A DNA stretch of 64,000 nucleotides, from contig NZ_JACCDD010000004.1 in NCBI RefSeq assembly GCF_013415115.1, positions 1 through 64,000 of the forward strand. Direction: 5' to 3'. Positions 50,885-60,449 of the stretch are shown in pieces. Source of the stretch: Vreelandella zhaodongensis. GTDB lineage: Bacteria; Pseudomonadota; Gammaproteobacteria; Pseudomonadales; Halomonadaceae. The number at the start of each line of letters is the position of its first letter. The first letter of the stretch is position 1. A program made the position numbers and the translations under genes. The notes under the pieces were generated by a model that was not told the DNA's origin, ran no database searches, and saw only the letters and a program-made list of their open reading frames with translations.

Positions 50885-52522
50885 TTAAGCTGCCTGAGAT
50901 AACGCTGCTAGCAACACCGCATCGCGACGATAGACATCATCGCGAAACTCTACATTTCCCTGAGCATCTGGCCAAGCAGTCAGATAGTGCAATGCCACGG
51001 GAATGCGCTGGGGCAAATTAACATTACGGTCACTGCCACTGCTATTTAGCAAGTTCGATAGCTGATAACGGCTGCCGCTATCTTGAAGCAGAAGTTGTGC
51101 AAACTCTCTTACGCCTTCCACGCGTACGCAACCAGAACTTAGCGCACGCTGATTACGCTGAAATAGGCCTCTAGCCGGCGTATCGTGAAGATAGATCATC
51201 TCACTGTTAGGAAAACGCACAACCACACGCCCCAGTGGATTAGCACCACCGGCAACTTGTCGCAGCATGACACCCCCTGGTCGCTGCCAGTCAATTGAAT
51301 CAGCGTCCAAGCGCTCTCCTGATGTACTCAGTACCTGGATGTTACGGCGCGCCAGATAACCGGGGTCCCTGCGTACCTGTGGCAAAACATCCTCACGCAT
51401 AATTGTCGGCGGAATTGTCCACGAAGGGTTTATCGTCAAGTGGCTAATCGCCGAATGGATAATAGGGGTTTCACGCTGCGGCGTGCCTACCACTACTCGG
51501 GCATCCCAGTGTTCACCATTAGGCCGAATGTAGTGCAGTCGATACCCTGCAATATCTACCCACACGCGCGGCCCATTTTGAGAAGGTTCAATCCACCGTG
51601 CTCGCTCAAGATTGACACGCAGCTGGTCAATGCGCGATGAGATCGGGGTATTCAGCGCCAGGCGCGTGCGCTCTCCCACAATACCGTCAACCTGCAGCTG
51701 ATGACGACGTTGAAAATTCCTAACCGCATGCTCTAACTCCGTATCAAAGGTGCGCGGGTCACTTACTGCTGACTGCACACCAATCATTGGATATGCGCTA
51801 CTATCTGCCGATAACAGGTTGGCATTTCCCCAGTATGCCAAACGCTGTCGCAACACCCGCACATCATCGTGCGTATCTCCAGGACGCAATGCGTCATCTC
51901 GGCCCGCCAGGTAGGGAACGCTACCTTGTGATGCAAGACGACGATACTGGCTAAGCGCATCACGTAGGTGAGCGTATTCCGCCGAAGCAGGCCGTGCAGC
52001 AGTCAATGCATCTTCTATATCGTTATTCTGTACCGCATGCACAACGCGTAGTAAGGCATAACTGCGTTCGGGTCGTGGAATATCCCAGTCAGGCTCGACT
52101 TCTTTTGGGCTCACCTTTCCTCGCGACAAATGGTCAAGCGCCCACAGCAATGCGGCGGTGGCCTTCATATCAAAATCGACCTGTGCCGAACTACCTGCTT
52201 GCTGGCGGTTGTGAAATGCGTCAAGCAACGTATCCGCATGATAGTCACTGGGTAGCAATCCATCATCTTCAAGGCTCTTTAATGCATTCACTAATGCTTC
52301 AACACGACCAACCTCTTGCCAAACAAGCTCATAGTCGAGCTGTTGGTAAAATGCATCGACAGGCAAAGATGCATGTTTTTGTGCGTCAATCCGCTGAGCT
52401 AACACCTGCCCCAAAGAGCCTGTATCAGCGTGCGCACTGCTTAATAGGCTAGGCGACTGATTCAGTGTCAGACATAGAGCCAGTCCTATCGCCCATCGTC
52501 TTAGTAACTGTGTCTCGTTCAT
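50885..52522 (-). CDS. ldtD: L,D-transpeptidase LdtD (YcbB-like)
   Basis: A 545-residue periplasmic enzyme that makes mDAP-mDAP (3-3) crosslinks. It has a signal peptide (ends near SSAHA-DT), a YcbB-type N-terminal scaffold, a peptidoglycan-binding domain (FQRRHQLQVDGIVGERTRLALN) and a YkuD catalytic domain with YLHDTP and SSGCVRVEG, where Cys is the nucleophile. ATG 52522 follows GGAGG. It is convergent with the endopeptidase gene. Confidence 0.94.
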   Translation of the reverse strand: MNETQLLRRWAIGLALCLTLNQSPSLLSSAHADTGSLGQVLAQRIDAQKHASLPVDAFYQQLDYELVWQEVGRVEALVNALKSLEDDGLLPSDYHADTLLDAFHNRQQAGSSAQVDFDMKATAALLWALDHLSRGKVSPKEVEPDWDIPRPERSYALLRVVHAVQNNDIEDALTAARPASAEYAHLRDALSQYRRLASQGSVPYLAGRDDALRPGDTHDDVRVLRQRLAYWGNANLLSADSSAYPMIGVQSAVSDPRTFDTELEHAVRNFQRRHQLQVDGIVGERTRLALNTPISSRIDQLRVNLERARWIEPSQNGPRVWVDIAGYRLHYIRPNGEHWDARVVVGTPQRETPIIHSAISHLTINPSWTIPPTIMREDVLPQVRRDPGYLARRNIQVLSTSGERLDADSIDWQRPGGVMLRQVAGGANPLGRVVVRFPNSEMIYLHDTPARGLFQRNQRALSSGCVRVEGVREFAQLLLQDSGSRYQLSNLLNSSGSDRNVNLPQRIPVALHYLTAWPDAQGNVEFRDDVYRRDAVLLAALSQAA

Positions 52523-52622
52523 CGCCCCTCCGTGCGTTACTATCATCATTGATGCGGCACTTCCTTTCATCATAGCCGTTTATGCGCACCCTTCGCTGAT
52601 ATCTATTGTGAGATTGCACGCT

Positions 52623-53348
52623 ATGCCTTCATATCTGCGTACTTCTACCGTCATTGTTTCTTTGCCATTAGCGTTATTGAGCCTTCCTCTGCAAGCGGCT
52701 AGCTACTTCTCTCAAGTAGCATCCACACCACCTCTCGGTGTTTCCCCCTTACATCATCAATTGCTCCAACTCGCACCCTCAGCGACACCAGAGGCGCTCA
52801 GGTTGGCAGCTCAGTCATTAAGCTGCGCTGACCCATTTGCTGAGCGCTTGGCCGTTATTGACTACTCACTGCCTTCCACTGAGCCACGCATGTGGGTCTT
52901 CGACTTACACCAGCACAGGTTACTGTTTGAAGAGCTGGTTTCTCATGGCCAAGGGTCGGGCGACAAACTGGCCGAAGTGTTCTCCAACACACCGGAAAGC
53001 CACCAATCCAGCATCGGGCTGTTTCGTACAATGAATAGTTATTACGGCCGCAACGGCTACTCACTGCGTCTTGAAGGTCTGGAACCAGAAGTCAATGACC
53101 TCGCATTTGAGCGCGCCATTGTGATCCATGGTGCCGACTATGTTAGCGAAGAGTTTATCCTGCAAACCGGTAGGCTCGGTCGTAGCCACGGCTGCCCTGC
53201 CGTTCGCGAAGAGGTGACTTATCCGTTAATCGACAGCTTGAAAGAGGACCAATATGTGTTCGCCTATTACCCTGATGAAGAGTGGCTAGCGACGTCACAG
53301 TTTCTTCGCTGCCTGGGGGGCAATGATACCCACGTAGCTCAACGCTAA
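52623..53348 (+). CDS. exported L,D-transpeptidase-like protein (murein catalytic domain family)
   Basis: A 241-residue precursor with a signal peptide (cleavage near LQA-AS) and a YkuD-related catalytic domain: IVIHGADYVS (His) and RSHGCPAVR (Cys). The family resembles YcfS-unrelated PF13645 proteins. It is divergent from ldtD by about 100 bp. The start is uncertain: ATG 52623 gives a normal signal peptide, GTG 52608 adds five residues. Role probably in peptidoglycan crosslinking or lipoprotein attachment. Confidence 0.85.
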   Translation: MPSYLRTSTVIVSLPLALLSLPLQAASYFSQVASTPPLGVSPLHHQLLQLAPSATPEALRLAAQSLSCADPFAERLAVIDYSLPSTEPRMWVFDLHQHRLLFEELVSHGQGSGDKLAEVFSNTPESHQSSIGLFRTMNSYYGRNGYSLRLEGLEPEVNDLAFERAIVIHGADYVSEEFILQTGRLGRSHGCPAVREEVTYPLIDSLKEDQYVFAYYPDEEWLATSQFLRCLGGNDTHVAQR

Positions 53349-53520
53349 TAAAACGACCCAATCTCACTAGTTTGCCCTCCCTAATGAGTGGCCTGCCGTG
53401 CATTCTGGTCTGTGCGGCTGATGAGGCTGTATGAAGATCCCCCTTCATTCAACTAGCGTAAGACTGATTTTCATCATTAATACAGGGCAATACCAGCAAG
53501 CCTAGCAACCACCTGCAATA

Positions 53521-53543
53521 CTTTGTGACAAAAGATCACAAAG
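53521..53543. promoter_or_regulatory. CRP-like palindrome before the CZB gene
   Basis: CTTTGTGA (53521-53528) and TCACAAAG (53536-53543) are perfect complements with a seven-base spacer, 28 bp before the start codon of the next gene. The arms look like those of CRP/Vfr sites (TGTGA...TCACA), but CRP spacing is six. At this position it would act on or just downstream of the promoter. Confidence 0.45.
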
Positions 53544-53571
53544 CACTTCACTATCCTTGCAGGTACTGGCT

Positions 53572-54669
53572 ATGTTTGCGTTTATGCACCCCTATCAAAC
53601 TATCCACCGCTTAGAGCAAGAAGTAGCGGCGTTGACGACCCAACTAAACGCCGAAAAAAAGCGCCACGACTGTCGTGCGATAAGCATGATGACGCCTGTT
53701 GAGTCACTTAGCATGCTTCAGGCCAGAGGCTCAGACATGCTTTGCTCGCTTAGCAAAGGCGTTGAAGTTCATGCTCAACACCTTGCTGCCGAGCGCGCCA
53801 CACTGACGGATACCTTTTCTCGTTTGCATAAAGCCGAGCAAACGGTGCAAACCTTGCAACAACACCGCCAACGCTGCCAGCAAACGGAAACATACTTATC
53901 GTCACCTTTAGTCGTTGAGCAAGCACTTCACGATATTCGTCAACTTAGTGCCGAACTAGGACGTAACGCAGGTCATACACAGGCATTAGCCATCACTGCC
54001 GCTTTGGAGGTCACCCACTTTCCTGAGCAACCCACAGGCATGCCAGTGATTGTGCAAGACCTGCAGCAGCTCTCTGAACACACTCAACAATTAGCGCATC
54101 AGCTAGAACAGTGGATCGAGCGTACCGCATCGCACATTAACGAAGATGCCAAAATCCGTGACTACCAACAGCGCGAAATACATGCATTAACCAGCGCAAC
54201 ACAAGCAGCTGAACAGGCAATTGAGCAGCTGATCGATCAGTCACGCCATATGTATAAAGTGATACACCACAGTACAACAACCGCCTATTTACACGCCGCC
54301 AAACTTGAGCACGCCGTGTGGAAAAGCCGACTTTATAAACAGCTTCTCTCCGCTCAACTTGACGACAGTCTAGAAGATCATCAGCACTGCACACTTGGGC
54401 ATTGGTACTTTCTCGGTGATGGTTGTCGCTATAAGCAAACGGATGCTTACAAAGCATTGGCGGCACCACATAAGCGCTTTCATGAAAGCGGCTTGGAAGC
54501 GCTGAGGTTTGCTCGCCAAGGAGATCACAATGGCCAGTTAGCAGCCTTGGCATTAATGGAAGAAGCAAGCAACCAGCTAGCGCAACAGCTCGACCAACTG
54601 ATGGAGCATGCGGTTTATGAGGTCTCTCTTTCCACAGGTCGGCCCTCTCCACTCGCAGATTCACCTTAA
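53572..54669 (+). CDS. soluble CZB-domain zinc-binding protein
   Basis: A 365-residue cytoplasmic protein. Residues 10-235 are mostly coiled coil. A chemoreceptor zinc-binding (CZB) domain follows at about 240-350 with its ligand pattern: His247 (KLEHAVWK), Cys273 (HCTLGHWYF), His300 and His304 (PHKRFH). There is no membrane helix and no clear methyl-accepting signalling hairpin with the conserved tip, so it is not a normal chemoreceptor. CZB domains sense zinc or hypochlorous acid; the output here is unknown. ATG 53572 is preferred to TTG 53557. Confidence 0.82.
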   Translation: MFAFMHPYQTIHRLEQEVAALTTQLNAEKKRHDCRAISMMTPVESLSMLQARGSDMLCSLSKGVEVHAQHLAAERATLTDTFSRLHKAEQTVQTLQQHRQRCQQTETYLSSPLVVEQALHDIRQLSAELGRNAGHTQALAITAALEVTHFPEQPTGMPVIVQDLQQLSEHTQQLAHQLEQWIERTASHINEDAKIRDYQQREIHALTSATQAAEQAIEQLIDQSRHMYKVIHHSTTTAYLHAAKLEHAVWKSRLYKQLLSAQLDDSLEDHQHCTLGHWYFLGDGCRYKQTDAYKALAAPHKRFHESGLEALRFARQGDHNGQLAALALMEEASNQLAQQLDQLMEHAVYEVSLSTGRPSPLADSP

Positions 54670-54772
54670 TGGCCTGTCACTCTATTCTTGGGGGGGCTTG
54701 CACACAGCGCTAGCTTTTATGCCATGCTGAGCATGTAACCATGTTTACTCACGCACTCAGCAGGGAAATGAT

Positions 54773-55792
54773 ATGTCGCAGGCCAAAAAGCTAGACCTCG
54801 CATTACAGGGCGGGGGAGCCCACGGTGCTTATACGTGGGGTGTTATTGATAAGCTGCTAGAAGATGACCGTATCGAGATAGAGGGCATCAGTGGTACTAG
54901 CGCGGGTGCTATGAACGGGGTCGTGATGGCCGATGCACTCACCCGAGGTAATAAAGAGACAGCCCGCAAAGCACTGCATGATTTTTGGCAAGCCGTTAGC
55001 CGCGCGGGTATGTCGAGCCCAATTCGGCGCTCTCCATTAGACGTGTTAACGGGCAATTGGAGCCTCGACCATTCACCAGGCTATATAGCCATGGACCTCA
55101 TGAGCCGACTGGTGTCCCCCTATCAACTCAACCCGCTTAATATTAATCCGCTACGCGATATCGTCGCTGAACATGTTGATTTTGAACGTGTGCGTCGCTG
55201 CGAGCAGCTCAAACTATTTGTGGCGGCTACTAATGTACGTTCCGGTAAACAGCGAGTATTTCGCCGCGAAGAGATGAGCGTAGATGCCGTCATGGCATCC
55301 GCCTGCCTCCCTTTTGTATTTCAAGCGGTTGAGATAGATGGCGAAGCTTACTGGGACGGCGGCTATATGGGCAACCCAGCTCTGTTCCCTTTAATGGAAG
55401 AGTGCAGCGCACGAGATATTCTGCTGGTGCAAATTAACCCTGTTAGCCGAGATGAAGTGCCTACGTCAGCTTCAGCTATCATGAATCGCTTGAATGAAAT
55501 TACATTCAACTCCGCGCTGATCAAAGAAGTACGCATGATCTCGATGCTCAAACGCACACTGGATGAACAGGGTGTCGAAAACTGCTACCAGCAGGCACTT
55601 TTCCACCGCATCAGTGGCGAACAGGCACTTGAGGATCTTTCAATATCCAGCAAAATGAATTCAGAGTGGGCATTTCTATGCTACTTGTTTGACCAAGGGC
55701 GCGCTGCCGCTGAGCGCTGGCTAGAAACTCACTTTGATGCGATTGGCGAACGTTCGACACTAGATATTGAAGCCGTTTACTTACACGAATAA
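54773..55792 (+). CDS. patatin-like phospholipase
   Basis: A 339-residue serine lipase of the RssA/patatin type. Oxyanion loop GGGAHG (13-18), nucleophile Ser43 in GTSAG, and the catalytic Asp in YWDGGYMGNP near residue 200 are all present. It has no signal peptide. It probably acts on membrane lipids or lipid esters. AGGGAAATGAT precedes the ATG. Confidence 0.92.
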   Translation: MSQAKKLDLALQGGGAHGAYTWGVIDKLLEDDRIEIEGISGTSAGAMNGVVMADALTRGNKETARKALHDFWQAVSRAGMSSPIRRSPLDVLTGNWSLDHSPGYIAMDLMSRLVSPYQLNPLNINPLRDIVAEHVDFERVRRCEQLKLFVAATNVRSGKQRVFRREEMSVDAVMASACLPFVFQAVEIDGEAYWDGGYMGNPALFPLMEECSARDILLVQINPVSRDEVPTSASAIMNRLNEITFNSALIKEVRMISMLKRTLDEQGVENCYQQALFHRISGEQALEDLSISSKMNSEWAFLCYLFDQGRAAAERWLETHFDAIGERSTLDIEAVYLHE

Positions 55793-55924
55793 TTGGCACT
55801 AACGTGTTGCAAACCCGCATCACAGATGCGCCATCTTGATGCGCCGCCTGCTTGAATCACTCCCCGCCAGAAAAAAATATAAAAACAAACCAATGATTTT
55901 TATGCAAAAAAAATCTTCTGGCGG
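55793..55924. repeat. long-loop inverted repeat after the patatin gene
   Basis: CCGCCAGAA (55864-55872) and TTCTGGCGG (55916-55924) are perfect complements around a very A-rich loop of 43 bases. There is no canonical T tract right after it. It may be a weak terminator of the patatin gene or the first element of the folded leader of the next gene. No gene is seen in this stretch. Confidence 0.5.
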
Positions 55925-55976
55925 ATTATTTGCAACTCTTACTGTGAATGATGGTAGGCGTGGACCAGGCCCAATG

Positions 55977-56074
55977 GGTACGAGTGCGTCGAACCTGCCC
56001 TTCAATGGCGAAGGCATGTTCTCGTAAACAACATAGCTTCCTCTTCAGACGCTATGTTCGGACAAACTCGTACC
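55977..56074 (+). ncRNA. folded leader of the nitrate transporter gene, possible ANTAR target
   Basis: GGTACGAG (55977-55984) and CTCGTACC (56067-56074) are perfect complements that enclose two hairpins. The first (55996-56016) is TGCC-CTTC/GAAGGCA with a six-base loop AATGGC, having A at loop position 1 and G at position 4, the pattern known for ANTAR-protein targets. The second, AACATAGC/GCTATGTT (56030-56058), has a 13-base loop. No clear T-tract terminator is visible, so antitermination is a hypothesis only. It ends 20 bp before the start codon. Confidence 0.45.
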
Positions 56075-56093
56075 ATGCTCTGTGAGGCCATCC

Positions 56094-57446
56094 ATGGACA
56101 TTCGCAATAAAGCCAACCGTATTCGATTATTCAACTTTTCCACCCCTCAAATGCGTGCGTTCCACTTCTCTTGGTTCGCCTTTCACATTTGCTTCTTTGG
56201 CTGGTTTGGCATCGCGCCGCTTATGGCGGTTGTGCGTGAAGATCTTTCGCTTACCCAAACCCAAATCGGCAATACCATCATTGCCTCCGTTGCTATCACT
56301 GTTATTGTTCGCCTGTTAATCGGCGTATTGTGTGACCGCATTGGGCCACGTAAAACCTATACCTTCTTATTAACACTCGGCTCTATACCGGTCATCGGTA
56401 TCGCGTTTGCCAACAGCTTTGAAACATTTCTGTTAGCACGTTTGGCCATCGGTGCCATCGGCGCATCATTTGTGATCACCCAGTACCACACTACGATGAT
56501 GTTCGCCCCCAATGTCGTCGGTACCGCCAATGCTACCAGTGCAGGCTGGGGAAACTTAGGCGGCGGCACCACACAAATCCTGATGCCGCTGATCTTCTCA
56601 GGCCTACTCATGCTGGGGGTTAGTGAAACACTGGGATGGCGACTAGCGATGGTGGTACCTGGTGTGGTGCTATTTTTTACCGGTATTGGCTATTGGTTTT
56701 TCACTCAAGATGCGCCCGATGGTAACTTTAGCGAGCTACGCGCCCGCGGTGAGCTACCCGAAGCCACCGGAGAAAATAGCGCCGTCCATAGCTTTCTAGC
56801 CGCAGCAAAAGACATTCGTGTATGGGCGTTATTTGTTGTCTACGGGCTCTGCTTTGGCGTCGAGCTAACCATCAACAATATTGCGGCTATTTACTTCTTT
56901 GACAAATTTGACCTGACCCTGGCAACTGCCGGTTTAATCGCTGGTTTGTTTGGCCTTATGAACATTTTCGCCCGCACCCTTGGCGGCGTCTTTTCAGACT
57001 TATTTGCCAAACAAGGCGGTTTAAAAGGTCGAGTGCGCTGGCTGTTTATTGCATTAATCTGTGAAGGGATCGCTTTAATCGCCTTTTCACAAATGCATGT
57101 TTTAAGCTTGGCAATTGGCATTATGCTGGTGTTCAGTCTTTTCGTGCAGATGGCTGAAGGCGCCACCTACGGCGTAGTACCGTTTATCAATAAAAAGGCT
57201 CTCGGCGCTGTGGCGGGTATTGTGGGTGCAGGGGGAAATGTGGGGGCCGTCTCTGCCGCCTTCCTGTTCCGCAATGAAAGCCTAAGCTACCAGCAAGGGC
57301 TCTTTTATCTTGGCATTACCGTATTAGTACTTGCATCTTGTGTGTTGTTGGTTCGTTTCAGTGATGCAACAGAAGCAGAAGAAGCGTCAGCCTACCGAGA
57401 TGCCGTAGGCGACGACGCAGGCGCAGGCGCGCTCTCGTTGCGTTAA
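56094..57446 (+). CDS. NarK/NasA-type nitrate/nitrite MFS transporter
   Basis: A 450-residue inner-membrane transporter with twelve helices. NNP-family signatures are present: FHFSWFAFHICFFGWFGIAPLM in the first helix, ASFVITQYHTTMMFAPNVVGTANATSAGWGNLGGG in helix 5 and a matching GIVGAGGNVGAVSAA in the second half, where nitrate signature glycines lie. The single-domain NasA-like form and the following NasR gene suggest assimilatory nitrate uptake. ATG 56094 follows GAGG at six bases. Confidence 0.92.
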   Translation: MDIRNKANRIRLFNFSTPQMRAFHFSWFAFHICFFGWFGIAPLMAVVREDLSLTQTQIGNTIIASVAITVIVRLLIGVLCDRIGPRKTYTFLLTLGSIPVIGIAFANSFETFLLARLAIGAIGASFVITQYHTTMMFAPNVVGTANATSAGWGNLGGGTTQILMPLIFSGLLMLGVSETLGWRLAMVVPGVVLFFTGIGYWFFTQDAPDGNFSELRARGELPEATGENSAVHSFLAAAKDIRVWALFVVYGLCFGVELTINNIAAIYFFDKFDLTLATAGLIAGLFGLMNIFARTLGGVFSDLFAKQGGLKGRVRWLFIALICEGIALIAFSQMHVLSLAIGIMLVFSLFVQMAEGATYGVVPFINKKALGAVAGIVGAGGNVGAVSAAFLFRNESLSYQQGLFYLGITVLVLASCVLLVRFSDATEAEEASAYRDAVGDDAGAGALSLR

Positions 57447-57457
57447 TTTCCACTCAC

Positions 57458-57489
57458 CCCTCTGCATGCTTTTCCCGCTGCAGAGGGAG
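57458..57489 (+). terminator. hairpin between transporter and nasR
   Basis: CCCTCTGCA (57458-57466) and TGCAGAGGG (57479-57487) make a perfect nine-base-pair stem. Only a weak T-rich tail follows, so it may reduce rather than block read-through into nasR. Confidence 0.6.
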
Positions 57490-57524
57490 CTTTCATGCTA
57501 GGCGGGGAGTCAAAGGAAACCATT

Positions 57525-58796
57525 ATGTCTTCAGCTCAACAGCTACTCTTAACCGCCCTCCGTTGTGACATCGACAACCTGGACCATTTGGCCACCACCT
57601 CAGAAATCGTCGGCGATATTAGCCATTTTATTCACCGGCTCCAACGGGAGCGTGGGGCATCGACGATATATCTTGCCTCTAAGGGCAAGCGGTTTAGCAC
57701 GCGGCGAAAGGAGTACCTGAAGCATAGTCAGGAAGCCGAAACCGTCATGCGACAACGGCTAGAAACTCTGACTGAAGAGGCGCGACCACAAGCAGCCGCC
57801 CGCTTACTGAGGCGAATCGCTGCGGTGTGGCTTGCCCTTGATGACCTTGACACCTTACGGCAGGCGATTGATTCATTTTCGATCTCTCCTGACGCAGCAA
57901 CACAAGCGTTTAACCATTTAATCAGCGGTTTACTCGCCATCGTATTTGAAGCAGCAGACACTTCCGCAGACCCAGACATCACACGTACGTTGGTGGCTAT
58001 TTTTCATCTGATGCAAGGAAAAGAACTTGCGGGACAAGAACGTGCCTGCGGCGCATTCGGCTTTACCCATGGGCATTTCGACGAGTCCCACCGAGAACTA
58101 CTCAACAGGCTGGTACATGACCAGCAGCGCTGCTTTGATACCTTTGTTGAGTTCGCCTCTCCCGAAGCTCAACTTGCCTGGCAACAAGTCCTCTCCCAGC
58201 AAACACTCGCGGGGATTAATCAGCTTCGCGAGGTTGCCTGTCAACATGCTCGCCAGGAAACGCATGCAGACAACACGCTGGGCGAAACATGGTACGAACT
58301 CACTACCTTACGCATCGATAATATCAAGGCAATCGAAGACACACTCAACACTCAGTTAACCGCGTTATGTCATCGAAAAATTGCTCATGTTCGTGCGACC
58401 TTAGAGCAGGCTAAAATCCCCCCTAGCCAATCACCATTACCCCCTTGCGAACAACTGCTTGCCTTAAGTGACCGCCAACCGTTAGGAGACCTGACAGCCA
58501 GCGCCCTAACATCTCCTCTGGGTCGCTCACTTATTGAACTTGCCCACGCCCAATCGAGCCATCTTCAGGGCCTTAGCGATGAGCTGGAAAATACTCGTAA
58601 AGCACTGCGTGAACGCAAGCTTATCGAGCGCGCCAAAGGGCTTATTATGGCGTACCAGGCGATGACAGAAGAGGAGGCTTACCGGTTTTTACGTAAAACT
58701 TCGATGGATCAAAGTAAAAGCATGGCCGATATGGCACAGTCGATACTCGATCTCTCAGTGATGCTTAAACACAAAGAGCAAAAGCACACACGTTAG
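57525..58796 (+). CDS. nasR: NasR-like nitrate-sensing antiterminator (NIT + ANTAR)
   Basis: A 423-residue soluble regulator. Residues about 25-290 form a NIT domain (VGDISHFIHRLQRERGASTIYLASKG), which binds nitrate and nitrite. Residues about 350-415 form an ANTAR RNA-binding domain (ERKLIERAKGLIMAYQAMTEEEAYRFLRKTSMDQ). In Klebsiella NasR binds leader RNA of the nas operon and prevents termination when nitrate is present. ATG 57525 is used because AAGGAAA precedes it; the frame is open to 57495. The neighbouring transporter is the natural target; nitrate and nitrite reductase genes are not in this window. Confidence 0.92.
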   Translation: MSSAQQLLLTALRCDIDNLDHLATTSEIVGDISHFIHRLQRERGASTIYLASKGKRFSTRRKEYLKHSQEAETVMRQRLETLTEEARPQAAARLLRRIAAVWLALDDLDTLRQAIDSFSISPDAATQAFNHLISGLLAIVFEAADTSADPDITRTLVAIFHLMQGKELAGQERACGAFGFTHGHFDESHRELLNRLVHDQQRCFDTFVEFASPEAQLAWQQVLSQQTLAGINQLREVACQHARQETHADNTLGETWYELTTLRIDNIKAIEDTLNTQLTALCHRKIAHVRATLEQAKIPPSQSPLPPCEQLLALSDRQPLGDLTASALTSPLGRSLIELAHAQSSHLQGLSDELENTRKALRERKLIERAKGLIMAYQAMTEEEAYRFLRKTSMDQSKSMADMAQSILDLSVMLKHKEQKHTR

Positions 58797-58912
58797 CCTA
58801 TGCCATCCATCAGCGCTCGCGCCTTGACTTTCTCACGACCAGCCCACATAACAACAGGATACCTAGCGCGCTAATAAATTAGCCGACCATTCGTTTTCTA
58901 TCCAGGTGTTCT

Positions 58913-59905
58913 ATGAGCCAACTCGCCAATACCGCCCTTTCTGTGCTGGACTTAGCACCGATTCGTCAAGGCGGTAGCGCTGAAGAAACGTTTCGCAATA
59001 GCGTATCCCTAGCACAACGGACCGAACAGCTCGGCTATACGCGTTACTGGCTGGCGGAACACCACAACATTGCTGGCATCGCGAGCGCAGCGACTGCCGT
59101 ATTGATTGGTCATGTCGCTGGGCAAACATCCACTATACGCGTGGGCAGCGGTGGCATTATGCTGCCCAACCATCCTCCCCTGGTGATCGCTGAGCAGTTT
59201 GGCACCTTAGAAACGCTCTACCCTGGTCGGATTGATTTAGGGCTGGGGCGTGCACCCGGCTCAGATGGTGCCACCATGCAAGCGATGCGCCGCAATGCAC
59301 AGGCGGGAGTCGATGACTTCCCACAACTGCTTAATGAACTACGAAGCTACTTAGCGGATGCAGAGCCGCAGCAGCGAGTAAAAGCCGTACCTGGGCAAGG
59401 CACCCATGTACCTATCTGGTTGCTCGGCTCTAGCGGTTATAGCGCGCAATTGGCCGCTAAGCTTGGGCTACCCTTTGCGTTTGCGGCCCAGTTTGCGCCT
59501 GGCTACTTGTTTGAAGCGTTGCGGCTCTATCGTGATAATTTCCGGCCTTCTGAGCTATTGGACACCCCCCATGCCATGGTAGGTCTGCCCGTTATCGCCG
59601 CAGAAAATGATGCCATGGCACATTACTTGGCAACGACCTCTCAACAGAAATTTCTTAGCCTTATTCGAGGCAAGCCGACCCAGTCGCTCCCCCCTGTTGA
59701 ACAGATGGACTGGACACCAGTGGAGCGCTCTCAAGTCAGCCAATTCCTAGGCGCAGCCATTATTGGTGGGCCCGATACGGTCAAAGCTGAGCTAGAGGCC
59801 TTTCAAGTACGGACAGGGGCCGACGAGCTCATGATCAACAGCGATTTTTATGACCATGCCGACCGCTTGCGTAGCTATGAAATTGTGGCAGACGTCGCTC
59901 GATAA
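58913..59905 (+). CDS. LLM-class flavin-dependent oxidoreductase (luciferase-like)
   Basis: A 330-residue TIM-barrel protein similar to Yhb[62 protein letters not shown] and [18 protein letters not shown]. It uses reduced flavin and oxygen on an unknown substrate. AGGTG precedes the ATG. The GNAT gene follows after 23 bp. Confidence 0.92.
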   Translation: MSQLANTALSVLDLAPIRQGGSAEETFRNSVSLAQRTEQLGYTRYWLAEHHNIAGIASAATAVLIGHVAGQTSTIRVGSGGIMLPNHPPLVIAEQFGTLETLYPGRIDLGLGRAPGSDGATMQAMRRNAQAGVDDFPQLLNELRSYLADAEPQQRVKAVPGQGTHVPIWLLGSSGYSAQLAAKLGLPFAFAAQFAPGYLFEALRLYRDNFRPSELLDTPHAMVGLPVIAAENDAMAHYLATTSQQKFLSLIRGKPTQSLPPVEQMDWTPVERSQVSQFLGAAIIGGPDTVKAELEAFQVRTGADELMINSDFYDHADRLRSYEIVADVAR

Positions 59906-59928
59906 TCCCTCAACTAAGCGCCAAACCC

Positions 59929-60423
59929 ATGACCACACTTAGCTTTACGCCAATGACGCAAGATGACTTCGCTACTTTCTGGCCACACTTTCAATCCATT
60001 GTTGTGGCACAAGAAACGTATGCAATAGATCCAGACATTACGTTTGAAGAGGCTTATACATTGTGGTGTAAGCAGCCCAAGGCGTCATTTGCGGTAACAG
60101 ATAACCAAGGCGAGTTACTAGGCACTTACTATCTAAAAGCTAATGCAGCAGGCCCTGGCCAGCACGTTTGTAACTGCGGCTATATGGTAACGCCTGCCGC
60201 GAGAGGCAAAGGTGTCGCCCGCCAGATGTGCGAGCACTCGCAGCATGTAGCGCGTCAATATGGCTTTGAAGCGATGCAGTTTAATGCGGTGGTGACCACT
60301 AACCAAGTGGCCGTCGCGCTATGGCAACGGCTAGGGTTTGCGATTGTCGGCACGATTCCCAATGCTTACCGGCACGCATCCCTTGGTTTAGTCGATAGCT
60401 ACGTGATGTATAAAGCGCTTTAA
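59929..60423 (+). CDS. GNAT family N-acetyltransferase
   Basis: A 164-residue acetyltransferase with the acetyl-CoA loop in YMVTPAARGKGVARQMCEHS (about residues 84-103) and the C-terminal NQVAVALWQRLGFAIVGTIP. Substrate unknown. It probably shares a transcript with the flavin oxidoreductase gene. Confidence 0.9.
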   Translation: MTTLSFTPMTQDDFATFWPHFQSIVVAQETYAIDPDITFEEAYTLWCKQPKASFAVTDNQGELLGTYYLKANAAGPGQHVCNCGYMVTPAARGKGVARQMCEHSQHVARQYGFEAMQFNAVVTTNQVAVALWQRLGFAIVGTIPNAYRHASLGLVDSYVMYKAL

Positions 60424-60449
60424 TGACCACTGGATAAAAGGGCGGCGGG

